From: Melioribacteraceae bacterium
GTDB lineage: Bacteria; Bacteroidota; Ignavibacteria; Ignavibacteriales; Melioribacteraceae
NCBI GenBank assembly: GCA_021739765.1
Contig: JAIPBD010000002.1
Span: 1 to 64,000, forward strand
DNA length: 64,000 nt
Reading direction: 5' to 3'
The notes below the pieces were generated by a model. That model worked only from the letters and a program-made list of their open reading frames with translations, was not told where the DNA came from and ran no database searches. Shown in pieces: positions 8,301 to 16,536 of the stretch. How positions within the stretch are numbered: position 1 is the stretch's first letter; every line of letters starts with the position of its first letter. Both the position numbers and the translations under genes were made by a program.

Positions 8301-8918
8301 TTAATTGGCATTGAGTTTATTCAATGCCTCTTGAGAAAATTTAGCAACTTCGGTACCGGGAAATTTTTGAACTAAACTTTTCCAAACACTTATCGCTTTT
8401 GCATCCTCTCCCTTCGCTTTAGCGATTGCAGCTACGTTATAATTTGCTTCCTGGTTTTCGGGAGCAAATAATAAGATTTTATTATTAACATTCTCTGCTT
8501 TATCAAAACTTCCAGCGTTATAATAAATGTAGGTCAGTTGAGTTAATACATAAACACTTTCCGGTTCCAGTTCCAGAGCACGCATATAATAATCTATTGC
8601 AGTTGTTGATTGATGAGCGCTCGTTAGAAAGTCCGCATAATTTTTTTGTGCTTCAAAATCATTTGGGTTTGCGTCGGCAATTTCTTTTAGCTCTTTTAAC
8701 TTAACTTTTATTTCCGCCATAACATTAGAGCCGGTTGCATTCGAAGCGCCCGGAGGAGTATTTAAGTTGCTGTGAACTTCATCATCCGGCATTCCCGAAT
8801 TATCATGAATGTGTTTATCAGCTGTTTGAATTGAATTTCCCTCATAACTGAAAACTGAAATAAGCGCAATAATTAATACAAAGCCGCCGAGATATATATA
8901 AATAGGTTTTAATTTCAT
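8301..8918 (-). CDS. Membrane-anchored TPR protein
   Basis: A 205-residue protein with one N-terminal membrane anchor (about residues 8-25), a low-complexity linker to about residue 65, and three TPR-like helix pairs (about 85-190; for example DFEAQKNYADFLTSAHQSTTAIDYYMRALELEPE). TPR arrays bind other proteins; the partner is unknown. It is similar in design to CcmH/NrfG-type membrane TPR proteins, but no cytochrome maturation genes are nearby. It lies 23 bases downstream of the YtxJ pair and is probably part of the fkpA-ytxJ-ytxJ transcript. Confidence 0.75.
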   Translation of the reverse strand: MKLKPIYIYLGGFVLIIALISVFSYEGNSIQTADKHIHDNSGMPDDEVHSNLNTPPGASNATGSNVMAEIKVKLKELKEIADANPNDFEAQKNYADFLTSAHQSTTAIDYYMRALELEPESVYVLTQLTYIYYNAGSFDKAENVNNKILLFAPENQEANYNVAAIAKAKGEDAKAISVWKSLVQKFPGTEVAKFSQEALNKLNAN

Positions 8919-8941
8919 TTATGCCTTCCGATTCCTTTATT

Positions 8942-9283
8942 CTAATTAATTAAAAGATGATTCAGCGTATCAAATTTAATTAAATGATGATGCGCTGTCC
9001 ATTTTAATTCCAAATTCTTTTTTAACCAGATCAGTTGAGGAGATTCATGTTTTATATTCTGCTCAGAGCTGATTTTTAAACTAAGCTCCTTTGATTTTAC
9101 GACGTTTACCTTATAACAATCAATATTTTCATGAGCGTTTTTACCGGCCCACATTTCGAATTGTTTCTCAATTACAAAACTAACGGTACTCATTTCGCTA
9201 AATTTAAAAATTATAATTTCGCATGAAGTGTTCTTCTTAATATCTTCCCATTCGTTCAAGGAATGTATTTCTCTACATTTCAT
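8942..9283 (-). CDS. YtxJ/BrxC-like protein lacking the active-site cysteine
   Basis: A 113-residue thioredoxin-fold protein of the monothiol bacilliredoxin (YtxJ/BrxC) family, recognised by the cis-Pro-region motif KHESPQLIW shared with its neighbour. Where the neighbour has SPYCPIS, this protein has SEMSTVS, so the catalytic Cys is replaced by Ser (residue 32). The remaining Cys residues (3, 21, 57) are not at the active site. It therefore cannot act as a normal bacilliredoxin and may be a binding or regulatory paralogue. It overlaps the upstream paralogue by 11 bases, so it is cotranslated with it. Confidence 0.75.
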   Translation of the reverse strand: MKCREIHSLNEWEDIKKNTSCEIIIFKFSEMSTVSFVIEKQFEMWAGKNAHENIDCYKVNVVKSKELSLKISSEQNIKHESPQLIWLKKNLELKWTAHHHLIKFDTLNHLLIN

Positions 9284-9629
9284 TTACTTTCAGATTTTCG
9301 TTTAATTGTTCAGTCGAAATTCCATAATGACTCTCATGCCATTTGATTTTTCCTGTTTTCGTGAACCATATCAACTGAGGGGATTCATGTCTAATTTGAA
9401 ATTTTTCGGCAACATAATTGCTCAAATTTCTTGCACTGATAACATTTACTTTTCTGATATCCAATTCCGGATCATTTTCCAGATTTTCGGCCCACCTATC
9501 AAAGTTAGACTCAACACTATGACTTATCGGGCAATATGGGCTAACCTTCAGAAGAATTAGTTCCTTCTCATTATCTGTGAGAAGATTTTCAAGTTCAAAT
9601 TTTTCACTAATTGATTCGATACTATTCAT
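9273..9629 (-). CDS. ytxJ: Bacilliredoxin-like monothiol protein YtxJ/BrxC
   Basis: A 118-residue thioredoxin-fold protein with the family motifs KVSPYCPISHSVE (active Cys 33) and RHESPQLIWFTKTGKIKWHESHYGI. In Firmicutes, BrxC-type proteins remove bacillithiol from oxidised protein thiols, which suggests that this organism makes bacillithiol. I choose the ATG at 9629 because it overlaps the FKBP stop by 8 bases. The longer reading from 9674 would overlap by more than 50 bases and adds a lysine-rich, unconserved N-terminus. Confidence 0.8.
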   Translation of the reverse strand: MNSIESISEKFELENLLTDNEKELILLKVSPYCPISHSVESNFDRWAENLENDPELDIRKVNVISARNLSNYVAEKFQIRHESPQLIWFTKTGKIKWHESHYGISTEQLNENLKVNEM

Positions 9630-10404
9630 TTTTACCGGACTCAAGTTTATTAATTTTTTCAATAGCTTCATCATTTTCCGGATTTACCCCAATCACTTTT
9701 TTGTAAAAACTCAATGCTGTTTCCATTTCGTTATTGAATTCAGCGCATTCCGCTAATCCCATCAAACTGTATTCAGATTTAGGATAATTATCAAGATTTA
9801 ATTCAAATACAGCGTTCGCGAAATCAATTTTTTCTTCCCGCATCAATTTATATCCGAGTTTAACTAATTCCATTTCGCGAAAATCGAAAATCTCGGGAAA
9901 GTTTCGTTTTAACTCATAATATTTTGCTTTGGCTGAGTCTGCACCACTTTCTTCAAGAACGATATATAATGCTTCGGCGGTAGAAATTAATGGATTTTCC
10001 TGCTTTACAACCTCAACATCAAAAACCAGAGTTGAATTTGGCGGAATAATATCTCCGGCGCCTTTTTCGCCGTATGCAAGAGAAGGAGGAATAATAAATG
10101 TGTATTTATCGCCGACATTCATCAAATTAATCCCCTCTTCCCATCCCGGTATCACATTTCCGTTTCCAAGTATGAAATAAATCGGTTCATTTCTATCGTA
10201 TGATGAATCAAACTTTTTGCCATTTAAAAATTTGCCGGTGTAATGAGCGTGTATTTCCTGCCCCTCAACTACTTTTTCTCCATCTGTTTTTTTTACAATA
10301 ATATATTGAAGACCACTTTCGGTAGTTAATGTATCCGATTGTGCAAAAAGTAGAATAGGTGATATCAGCAAAAACAAAAATATTTTTAAGAATTGGAATT
10401 TCAT
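9622..10404 (-). CDS. Exported FKBP-type peptidyl-prolyl isomerase with TPR tail
   Basis: A 260-residue protein with a signal peptide (about 1-21), a complete FKBP domain (about 28-135) and two TPR-like helix pairs (about 175-250). FKBP landmarks are VEGQEIHAHYTGKFLNGKKFDSSYDR, VIPGWEEGINLMNVGDKYTFIIPPSLAYGEKG and IPPNSTLVFDVEVV. It should catalyse proline isomerisation during folding of exported proteins in the periplasm. It is the first gene of a minus-strand set FKBP - YtxJ - YtxJ paralogue - TPR protein with overlapping or nearly touching frames, mixing periplasmic folding and cytoplasmic thiol repair. Confidence 0.85.
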   Translation of the reverse strand: MKFQFLKIFLFLLISPILLFAQSDTLTTESGLQYIIVKKTDGEKVVEGQEIHAHYTGKFLNGKKFDSSYDRNEPIYFILGNGNVIPGWEEGINLMNVGDKYTFIIPPSLAYGEKGAGDIIPPNSTLVFDVEVVKQENPLISTAEALYIVLEESGADSAKAKYYELKRNFPEIFDFREMELVKLGYKLMREEKIDFANAVFELNLDNYPKSEYSLMGLAECAEFNNEMETALSFYKKVIGVNPENDEAIEKINKLESGKNE

Positions 10405-10653
10405 GTCAATCCAGATTGTTATTAAATATGATGATCATTATCTGTTTTCGTTGCGAATAATAATTGGGAAGTCAAAAGTACTTATCCCGCAGAATAAATA
10501 AAAACTGATTCTCTTACCTGATGAACAATAATTTGTTCCTTTCGGAGATAAACTTGAAAATTATCGGCATGACGACATTATGGGTGAACTATTGAATCGA
10601 TTTTGTAATCTGAACATCCTACTGAATAAAGAAATTAATTATAAGAGGGAAAA

Positions 10654-11022
10654 ATGACTGTTCAATTAACAAAAAATGATTTTCTTGAAAAAGTTTTTAA
10701 TTATGAAAACAGCAAGGATTGGAAATTCGAAGGTGAAAAACCGGCCATCATAGATTTTTATGCTGATTGGTGTGGACCTTGTAAAATGGTTGCTCCCGTG
10801 TTGGAAGAACTCTCTGAAGAATATTCCGACAAAATAAACATCTACAAAGTTGATACGGAAGTAGAACAAGAGCTTGCCGGTGTATTCGGAATCAGAAGTA
10901 TTCCTTCTATCCTGTTCGTACCGAAAGATGGGAAACCACAAATGGCGCAAGGTGCTTTACCAAAAGACGCCTTAAAAGATGCAATCGAGAATGTATTATT
11001 GAGCGAAAAACAAGTTAACTAA
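10654..11022 (+). CDS. trxA: Thioredoxin
   Basis: A 122-residue cytoplasmic thioredoxin with the redox-active WCGPC (Cys 40 and 43), the preceding FYADW, and the cis-Pro loop RSIPSILFVPKDG. It is a dithiol reductant for ribonucleotide reductase, peroxidases and other proteins. The N-terminal 25 residues are somewhat longer than in E. coli TrxA. A GAGGG Shine-Dalgarno lies just before the ATG. It is monocistronic: an intrinsic terminator follows at 11055-11085. Confidence 0.93.
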   Translation: MTVQLTKNDFLEKVFNYENSKDWKFEGEKPAIIDFYADWCGPCKMVAPVLEELSEEYSDKINIYKVDTEVEQELAGVFGIRSIPSILFVPKDGKPQMAQGALPKDALKDAIENVLLSEKQVN

Positions 11023-11054
11023 GTTATCTTCCGATATATTAGTTAGGTAGATCG

Positions 11055-11085
11055 AAAGCCGGACTCTTTGGAGTATCCGGCTTTT
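11055..11085 (+). terminator. Rho-independent terminator after trxA
   Basis: AAAGCCGGA (11055-11063) pairs with TCCGGCTTT (11076-11084), with an inner CTC/GAG pairing, followed by a short T run. It separates thioredoxin from the sigma factor. Confidence 0.85.
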
Positions 11086-11140
11086 GAATTTAACGCGATT
11101 CAGAATGCAACTTTTTATGGCAATTGGTAGTCTAAAGTTG

Positions 11141-11160
11141 TATCTTTGGAACTATTTTTG
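11141..11160 (+). promoter_or_regulatory. Possible promoter elements upstream of the sigma-factor gene
   Basis: Two boxes match the Bacteroidota -7 consensus TAnnTTTG: TATCTTTG (11141-11148) and TATTTTTG (11153-11160), about 90 bases before the start codon. Neither has a TTG at the ideal 19-21 base distance, so this is tentative. Confidence 0.25.
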
Positions 11161-11233
11161 TATGAAAATGTTACAACCTCACATATTGTTTCTGCCCGCA
11201 AAAATCCTTTCAAGCAATATAAAAATCTTTAAA

Positions 11234-11249
11234 AAGGAGATGTAAATTG
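11234..11249 (+). promoter_or_regulatory. Shine-Dalgarno and TTG start of the sigma factor
   Basis: AAGGAG (11234-11239) lies seven bases before TTG (11247), an ideal spacing that decides the start. Between them sits ATG-TAA (11240-11245), a start codon directly followed by a stop. Confidence 0.6.
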
Positions 11250-12107
11250 AAAATAACTAAGCAATATACTAACAGAGAAAGTCAAAGCTTAGACAGATAT
11301 TTACAAGAAATCGGTAAAGTTGACCTAATCAATGCTCAACAAGAAATCGAATTAGCTACAAGAATTAAAAAAGGCGACCAACAAGCATTGGAGCAATTAA
11401 CAAAAGCTAATCTTCGTTTCGTAGTAAGTGTTGCAAAACAATACCAAAACAAAGGGTTATCCCTCGGCGATTTAATAAATGAAGGAAATATCGGACTTAT
11501 TAAAGCCGCACAAAAATTTGACGAAACCCGCGGATTTAAGTTTATTTCGTACGCGGTTTGGTGGATTAAACAGTCTATCATGCAAGCGATTGCTGATCAA
11601 TCCAGAATGGTTCGTTTACCTCTAAATAGAGTTGGTGCGCTTACAAAAATTAGCAAAGCTGCCGGAAACTTAGAGCAGGAATTAGAAAGAAACGCAAGCG
11701 TTGAAGAAATTGCCAACGAATTAGAAATGGATATTGATGATGTTGCTTTCGCTTTACAACATGCCGGAAGACATATCTCGGTTGATGCGCCAATCTCACC
11801 AGGCGACGACGGTAAAAATAGTTTACTCGATATTATGCCGAACGAGCAACAATCTTCACCCGACACTGTTTTGATGGATGATTCGTTACGAAAGGAAATT
11901 CAGAACTCAATTGCTTCTCTTTCGGAAAAAGAGCAAACCGTGATAAAACTTTATTTCGGATTGGAAAGCGGTCGTTCGCTTACATTGGAAGAAATTGGTG
12001 AGATATTAAATCTTACTCGTGAAAGAGTTCGTCAAATAAAAGAAAAAGCACTTAGAAGATTAAGACACGCTTCACGAAGCAATAATCTGAAAGCATATCT
12101 TGGTTAG
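11247..12107 (+). CDS. rpoD: Primary sigma-70 factor, short Bacteroidota type
   Basis: A 286-residue primary sigma factor that directs RNA polymerase to housekeeping promoters. Region 1.2 opens with [20 protein letters not shown]. Region 2 has [39 protein letters not shown] and the -10-binding [13 protein letters not shown]. Region 3 and linker follow, and region 4 ends with [30 protein letters not shown] (a helix-turn-helix). Region 1.1 and the long non-conserved insert of E. coli RpoD are absent, as is usual for the Bacteroidota primary sigma. Translation starts at TTG with a strong Shine-Dalgarno. A terminator follows directly. Confidence 0.9.
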   Translation: MKITKQYTNRESQSLDRYLQEIGKVDLINAQQEIELATRIKKGDQQALEQLTKANLRFVVSVAKQYQNKGLSLGDLINEGNIGLIKAAQKFDETRGFKFISYAVWWIKQSIMQAIADQSRMVRLPLNRVGALTKISKAAGNLEQELERNASVEEIANELEMDIDDVAFALQHAGRHISVDAPISPGDDGKNSLLDIMPNEQQSSPDTVLMDDSLRKEIQNSIASLSEKEQTVIKLYFGLESGRSLTLEEIGEILNLTRERVRQIKEKALRRLRHASRSNNLKAYLG

Positions 12108-12135
12108 TATTTCTTTTTCGATTTACTTTTTACTC

Positions 12136-12162
12136 AAAGCCGGTTTATTAGCCGGCTTTTTT
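12136..12162 (+). terminator. Rho-independent terminator after rpoD
   Basis: AAAGCCGG (12136-12143), an 8-base loop, CCGGCTTT (12152-12159) and further T. The hairpin overlaps the stop codon of the convergent symporter gene (12148-12150), so the two 3' ends interlock. Confidence 0.85.
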
Positions 12163-13845
12163 ATTTCCAAAATAAATCTGATTTAGAATCATACCAATCA
12201 CAACCACCAAAACGCATCCAACGAAATTAAACCACAAGTATGGTAAATCGGTAAAAATAAATAGCGCCACAACGGATATTTCAGCGATGATTGCAGCGAT
12301 AAAAGTTGGAGTTCCTTTTATTGATTTGAAGTAAAAAGCGACCAGAAAAATTCCGAGGATCGTTCCGTAAAATAACGATCCCAAAATATTCACCGCTTCT
12401 ATTAAAGAACCGAGCATGTTTGCAAATGAAGCAAAAATGATGGCGTAAATTCCCCAAAAAATTGTCGCGATTTTTGAGACCTTCAGATAATGTTCATCAG
12501 ATTCATTCTTAGAAATTAACCTTTTGTATATATCGATTACTGTTGTCGATGCTAGCGCGTTTAATTCGGCTGAGGTTGATGACATGGACGCGGAAAGAAT
12601 CGCGGCGAGTACAAGCCCGATCATTCCGACAGGTAGAAAGTTGATTACAAAATTTATAAAAATATAATTTGTATCATTTGCATCAGAATCCGGATTGGCT
12701 TTTTTGACAATTTCGATAGCGGAGTTACGGACTGACTCTTCTTTCGACTTTATATCCATCAATTCATTTTGAAAATTATCCGCTGCAATATCATCTCCAT
12801 CATCAATAGAATTGACCATTTCTCTTATTTTGAGCTGTTTGGCTTCAAACAAATCGGAGTATTCATCTTCCAATTTTCCGTATTCATCCGCATATTCAGA
12901 TTCATAAACTGCGGTTTGTTCAACGGGATTGAAATAAAGCGGAGGCATTACAAATTGATAAAAAACGAAAACCATCGCGCCGATAAATAGAATAAAAAAT
13001 TGCATCGGAATTTTGACGACACCATTTACCAATAGTCCGATCCGGCTCTCCTTTACTGAACTTCCGGAGAGATATCTTTGAACTTGAGATTGATCAGTTC
13101 CAAAATATGAAAGCATTAAAAATGTCCCGCCAATAATTCCACTCCAAAACGTGTATTTGTTCCCGAGGTCGAAGGTAAAATCGATTGCGTTAAGTTTGCC
13201 CATTTTACCGGCAACGTAAGCTGCGTCAAGAGGAGAAATATCATCGGGAAGCAAGACATAAATAGTAATAAATGCAGTAATCATTCCAACAAAAATTATC
13301 GTCATCTGCTGAAGATGAGTTTTATTGACCGCGTTTGTTCCCCCGACAGCGGTGTAAATTGTAACTAATCCGCCGATAACAATAATTGTGGCTTCGATAT
13401 TCCAACCGAGAATTACCGATAAAATTAAAGATGGGGCAAATATTGTAAATCCGGCCGCTAATCCTCTTTGAGTTAAAAATAGGACACTTCCTAATACACG
13501 ATTTTTAACATCAAATCTGGATTCCAAATATTCGTATGCAGTGTACACATTTAATTTATGATAAAGCGGAATGGCGGTTATTGAAAGAATAATCATCGCG
13601 AGCGGCAAACCAAGATAGAACTGTACAAATCTTAATCCATCAACATAAGCTTGCCCGGGAGTTGAAAGAAAAGTTATCGCGCTGGCTTGTGTTGCCATAA
13701 TAGAGAGTGTTATGGCGTACCATTTGGTAGTTTTGTTCGCAAGCAGATATTCTTTTACATTTTTACTTCCTTTGGTTTTTACAACTCCGTAAATAACAAC
13801 GAAGAGCAGAAAACTGCTCATCACAATCCAATCAATAATACTCAT
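12148..13845 (-). CDS. Sodium:solute symporter (SSS family)
   Basis: A 565-residue transporter with about 13 membrane helices. SSS hallmarks are MATQASAITFLSTPGQAY (about residues 50-67), GLRFVQFYLGLPLAM, and FGTDQSQVQRYLSGSSVKESR (about 248-268). A strongly acidic, hydrophilic insert (about 305-395) interrupts the helices. It imports a solute with Na+; the substrate is not readable. Its ATG overlaps the stop of a 49-residue membrane ORF by four bases, which in turn overlaps a PIG-L deacetylase gene. Uptake and deacetylation of an N-acetylated sugar or conjugate is a reasonable guess, not more. Confidence 0.85.
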   Translation of the reverse strand: MSIIDWIVMSSFLLFVVIYGVVKTKGSKNVKEYLLANKTTKWYAITLSIMATQASAITFLSTPGQAYVDGLRFVQFYLGLPLAMIILSITAIPLYHKLNVYTAYEYLESRFDVKNRVLGSVLFLTQRGLAAGFTIFAPSLILSVILGWNIEATIIVIGGLVTIYTAVGGTNAVNKTHLQQMTIIFVGMITAFITIYVLLPDDISPLDAAYVAGKMGKLNAIDFTFDLGNKYTFWSGIIGGTFLMLSYFGTDQSQVQRYLSGSSVKESRIGLLVNGVVKIPMQFFILFIGAMVFVFYQFVMPPLYFNPVEQTAVYESEYADEYGKLEDEYSDLFEAKQLKIREMVNSIDDGDDIAADNFQNELMDIKSKEESVRNSAIEIVKKANPDSDANDTNYIFINFVINFLPVGMIGLVLAAILSASMSSTSAELNALASTTVIDIYKRLISKNESDEHYLKVSKIATIFWGIYAIIFASFANMLGSLIEAVNILGSLFYGTILGIFLVAFYFKSIKGTPTFIAAIIAEISVVALFIFTDLPYLWFNFVGCVLVVVIGMILNQIYFGNKKAG

Positions 13846-13991
13846 TCAAAAAACCGGGTAAAGATGTAAAAAAACAGCACCAGAACCGCCGTTTGAAGCA
13901 GCACAAAAAGATATAGTTTATTCCACGAACCCCAGTGAGGAGCATCGCTTCCCACTTCTTCGTTAATTTTTTTTATTTCTTCAATTTTCAT
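13842..13991 (-). CDS. 49-residue single-pass membrane protein, likely symporter partner
   Basis: A small ORF that starts at ATG 13991, 11 bases inside the end of the PIG-L gene, and stops at 13842-13844, overlapping the symporter ATG as ATGA. The N-terminal half is charged (MKIEEIKKINEEVGSDAPHW), followed by GSWNKLYLF and one hydrophobic helix ending FFYIFTRFFE. Overlap on both sides and a plausible membrane topology argue that it is translated. Other SSS transporters have small membrane subunits encoded directly upstream (for example YhdT with PanF, and DUF4212 proteins); this one is shorter and I do not recognise its family. Confidence 0.65.
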   Translation of the reverse strand: MKIEEIKKINEEVGSDAPHWGSWNKLYLFVLLQTAVLVLFFYIFTRFFE

Positions 13992-16461
13992 TCTGTTTCC
14001 CCCCGGAAATTAAATTAACAAATAGTCGATAAGCACCCGGCACACCTGCCGGAAGTTGTCTGAAAAATGAGATTCCGGTATAGATAAAAACTCCCTCGCC
14101 AAATTGTGTATACAAAAGACTCCCATTTTTTAAACTTTCTCCTTTATCGTTGCCGGAAAGCAGTGGAACATATTTTTCATCCCATTCACCCGCGAAATAT
14201 AAACCACGCTCTTGCACCCAATTTTCAAAATCCTTTTGTGTGATTTTATTCGGGTAATGCATCAACGGATGAGTCAGATCTAATATATTTATTTTTGCGT
14301 CTTCCTCAGTTATTCGATCCCGTGAAATTGTAAACGGATAGGGACCGACTTGATCGACTTGAATTCCAAATGAAACATTATATTGAACCAGAAGTGTTCC
14401 ACCCTCCTCAACATATTTTAATAATCCCGGAAGGTAATTTTTCATTTCAGATTGAGTATTAAACGCACGGATACCCGTAACGATAGCGTCGAACTTGTTT
14501 AGGTTGCCATTAAGCAATTCGGCATCTGATAGGAATTGAACCTCGCAGCCCAATTGTATCAACGCTCCAGGTATTTCATCGCCCGCACCTTCAACGTAAC
14601 CGATTTGTTTAGCCCGGTTCTCTAATTCTACTTTAACCAGCTTTGAAACCGCAAGAGGTAAATAGCTTATTTTGGGGATATGCGAATATTCAACTTCATT
14701 AATTGATTGATTATACTGCTTTCCACCCGCACTTATAACCACTTTCAGTTCAGATTCTGTTTGACCGGCGGGGGGAGTAAAAATAAATTCAATGATTTTT
14801 TCTTGATATTTTGAATCGAATAAAACAGTCCGCGCATTATTTTCAATCTTCCATTCCGGGTCTGCGTTCAAACGAACTTTCACTTCATGATTTTCAGCGA
14901 AGTTTTTAAGTTTTACCGCAACAGTGAATTTATCGTTTGAAGATGACAAATAAACGGGCTTTTCAAAATTTGCCGTTATTGGTGGTCGGATTTCAAATTT
15001 ACGATAAATCTCTCCATCAACACGATCAACACTTCTGTGAAGGATTGGGATATCAGCAGCAATTTCGGTCCCATTAAAATCAAATATAAATTTACCGGTC
15101 AATCCTGAAGTAACCGGTTTTCCGATCAAATTTTCGTCTTCAATATCGAAAAGGAAATTTGATGATTTGTTTCTAAGCCAGTATGGATTTGAGATTTCAG
15201 CCGATTCGGGGATTTTCAATGTGTAAAGGAACGACTCAGGAGTATTATTTTTAAGTTCAAGGTTTTCTTTTTCTATTTTTTGATCAAATGGCAATTCAAT
15301 CGACTTTAATTTTACGGGAAAATCAGAACGGTTGACCAGCTCAAAATTTAGTTTACCAATTCCACCCGGGATTGAGGAATAATCCTCAGAGATTACTTCG
15401 AACCATAATCCGGTACAATCGAGAATGATTTGGTTAATCTCATCAATCTTGATTTTCGTCCAATGATTTTCGTCCAATTTCTCTATTGCTTTTCTTAAAT
15501 TTAAAAGATCATCAATTATTTCCGGTAGTTCGCTTGAGTCAAATTTTTCGATGATATTCTCAATAAGAGCAGGTATCTGTTTTGCACCTTTAACTCTGTT
15601 CCAATTTGTTTCAATTCCATCCATAATTTCTGTGGAAGCCGGTTCGCCGTCTAAAAGTCTGACAAAATTAAAATATTCACCCCGTTTTCCGCGATCTCCA
15701 AATCCTTGGCTTTTGTGCATTGATCGGCTTTCCGCGCCTATTTCGGAATACGATTTCCCGAAATCTTTAGAATATTCTCCAACATTTAATTTGATAAAAT
15801 CTTTTTTGTCAACCGATTCATCGAATCTCGGGCGCCAATCATTGTGAAAAATTCTGGTTGGTTGAAAGGGTTCCAACACTTTTAATTGCTCCGGAAAAGT
15901 GTCGGTCTTTCCAGATATTCGAAATGCTTTGAGGGCAAGCATCGCTGAAGCTGTATGATGCCCATGAGTTTGAAATCCGGCAACCGGAAATCGGGTAATG
16001 ATTACATCAGGTTTGAACTTTCTGTAAACCCTCACAATGTCCGATAAAATATTATCCTCACCCCAAAACTCAATAGTTTCATCAATTGTTTTGCTATAAC
16101 CAAAATCAATAGCACGCGAAAAGAATTGCTCTGCACCGTCAATTTTCCTCGCTTCAAGCAATTCATACGTTCTAATTAGACCCATCTGCGCGCCAATTTC
16201 AGGTCCGATTAAGTTTTGTCCACCATCGCCCCGTGTTAAAGACATATACGCCGATCTGTATTTTTTCCCTAGAGCCAAATATGCCAAAAGCGGTTCATTT
16301 TCATCATCTGGATGAGCGGCGATATAAAGCACGCTGCCAAGAACTTTCAACTTTTCGATTTTTGATTTGATCTGGGTTGGAGTGTCAATTTTTACCGGTT
16401 GTGCAACATATTCGATAAAAAAGGATAAAGTGAAGACGAAAGTGAAAATAATTTTTTTCAT
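13981..16461 (-). CDS. Exported PIG-L (LmbE) family deacetylase with C-terminal extension
   Basis: An 826-residue protein with a signal peptide (about 1-20). The PIG-L domain (about 40-270) carries the zinc and catalytic motif AHPDDE (His50, Asp52, Asp53, Glu54), TRGDGGQN and the second zinc site HGHH (166-169). These enzymes hydrolyse N-acetyl groups from GlcNAc conjugates. The remaining 550 residues include beta-sandwich regions and a terminal Rossmann-like, glutamine-amidotransferase-like domain (about 620-815). The export signal and length argue against it being the bacillithiol enzyme BshB, which is cytoplasmic and about 230 residues. It leads an operon with the small membrane ORF and symporter. 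Confidence 0.8.
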   Translation of the reverse strand: MKKIIFTFVFTLSFFIEYVAQPVKIDTPTQIKSKIEKLKVLGSVLYIAAHPDDENEPLLAYLALGKKYRSAYMSLTRGDGGQNLIGPEIGAQMGLIRTYELLEARKIDGAEQFFSRAIDFGYSKTIDETIEFWGEDNILSDIVRVYRKFKPDVIITRFPVAGFQTHGHHTASAMLALKAFRISGKTDTFPEQLKVLEPFQPTRIFHNDWRPRFDESVDKKDFIKLNVGEYSKDFGKSYSEIGAESRSMHKSQGFGDRGKRGEYFNFVRLLDGEPASTEIMDGIETNWNRVKGAKQIPALIENIIEKFDSSELPEIIDDLLNLRKAIEKLDENHWTKIKIDEINQIILDCTGLWFEVISEDYSSIPGGIGKLNFELVNRSDFPVKLKSIELPFDQKIEKENLELKNNTPESFLYTLKIPESAEISNPYWLRNKSSNFLFDIEDENLIGKPVTSGLTGKFIFDFNGTEIAADIPILHRSVDRVDGEIYRKFEIRPPITANFEKPVYLSSSNDKFTVAVKLKNFAENHEVKVRLNADPEWKIENNARTVLFDSKYQEKIIEFIFTPPAGQTESELKVVISAGGKQYNQSINEVEYSHIPKISYLPLAVSKLVKVELENRAKQIGYVEGAGDEIPGALIQLGCEVQFLSDAELLNGNLNKFDAIVTGIRAFNTQSEMKNYLPGLLKYVEEGGTLLVQYNVSFGIQVDQVGPYPFTISRDRITEEDAKINILDLTHPLMHYPNKITQKDFENWVQERGLYFAGEWDEKYVPLLSGNDKGESLKNGSLLYTQFGEGVFIYTGISFFRQLPAGVPGAYRLFVNLISGGKQNEN

Positions 16462-16536
16462 AAATTTTGGATCATTGATTCAAGAATTTAAAAAATAGGT
16501 GATGTCCTTTTTATATGAACATCACCCACAAATGTA

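Noticed and set aside
12769-12990. Plus-strand open frame opposite the acidic insert of the symporter
   Set aside because: It is antisense to a well-supported transporter gene, with no start signal or recognisable product.
13981-16461. Bacillithiol deacetylase BshB, suggested by the nearby YtxJ proteins
   Set aside because: The protein has a signal peptide and 826 residues; BshB is cytoplasmic and about 230 residues. Only the general PIG-L family call is kept.
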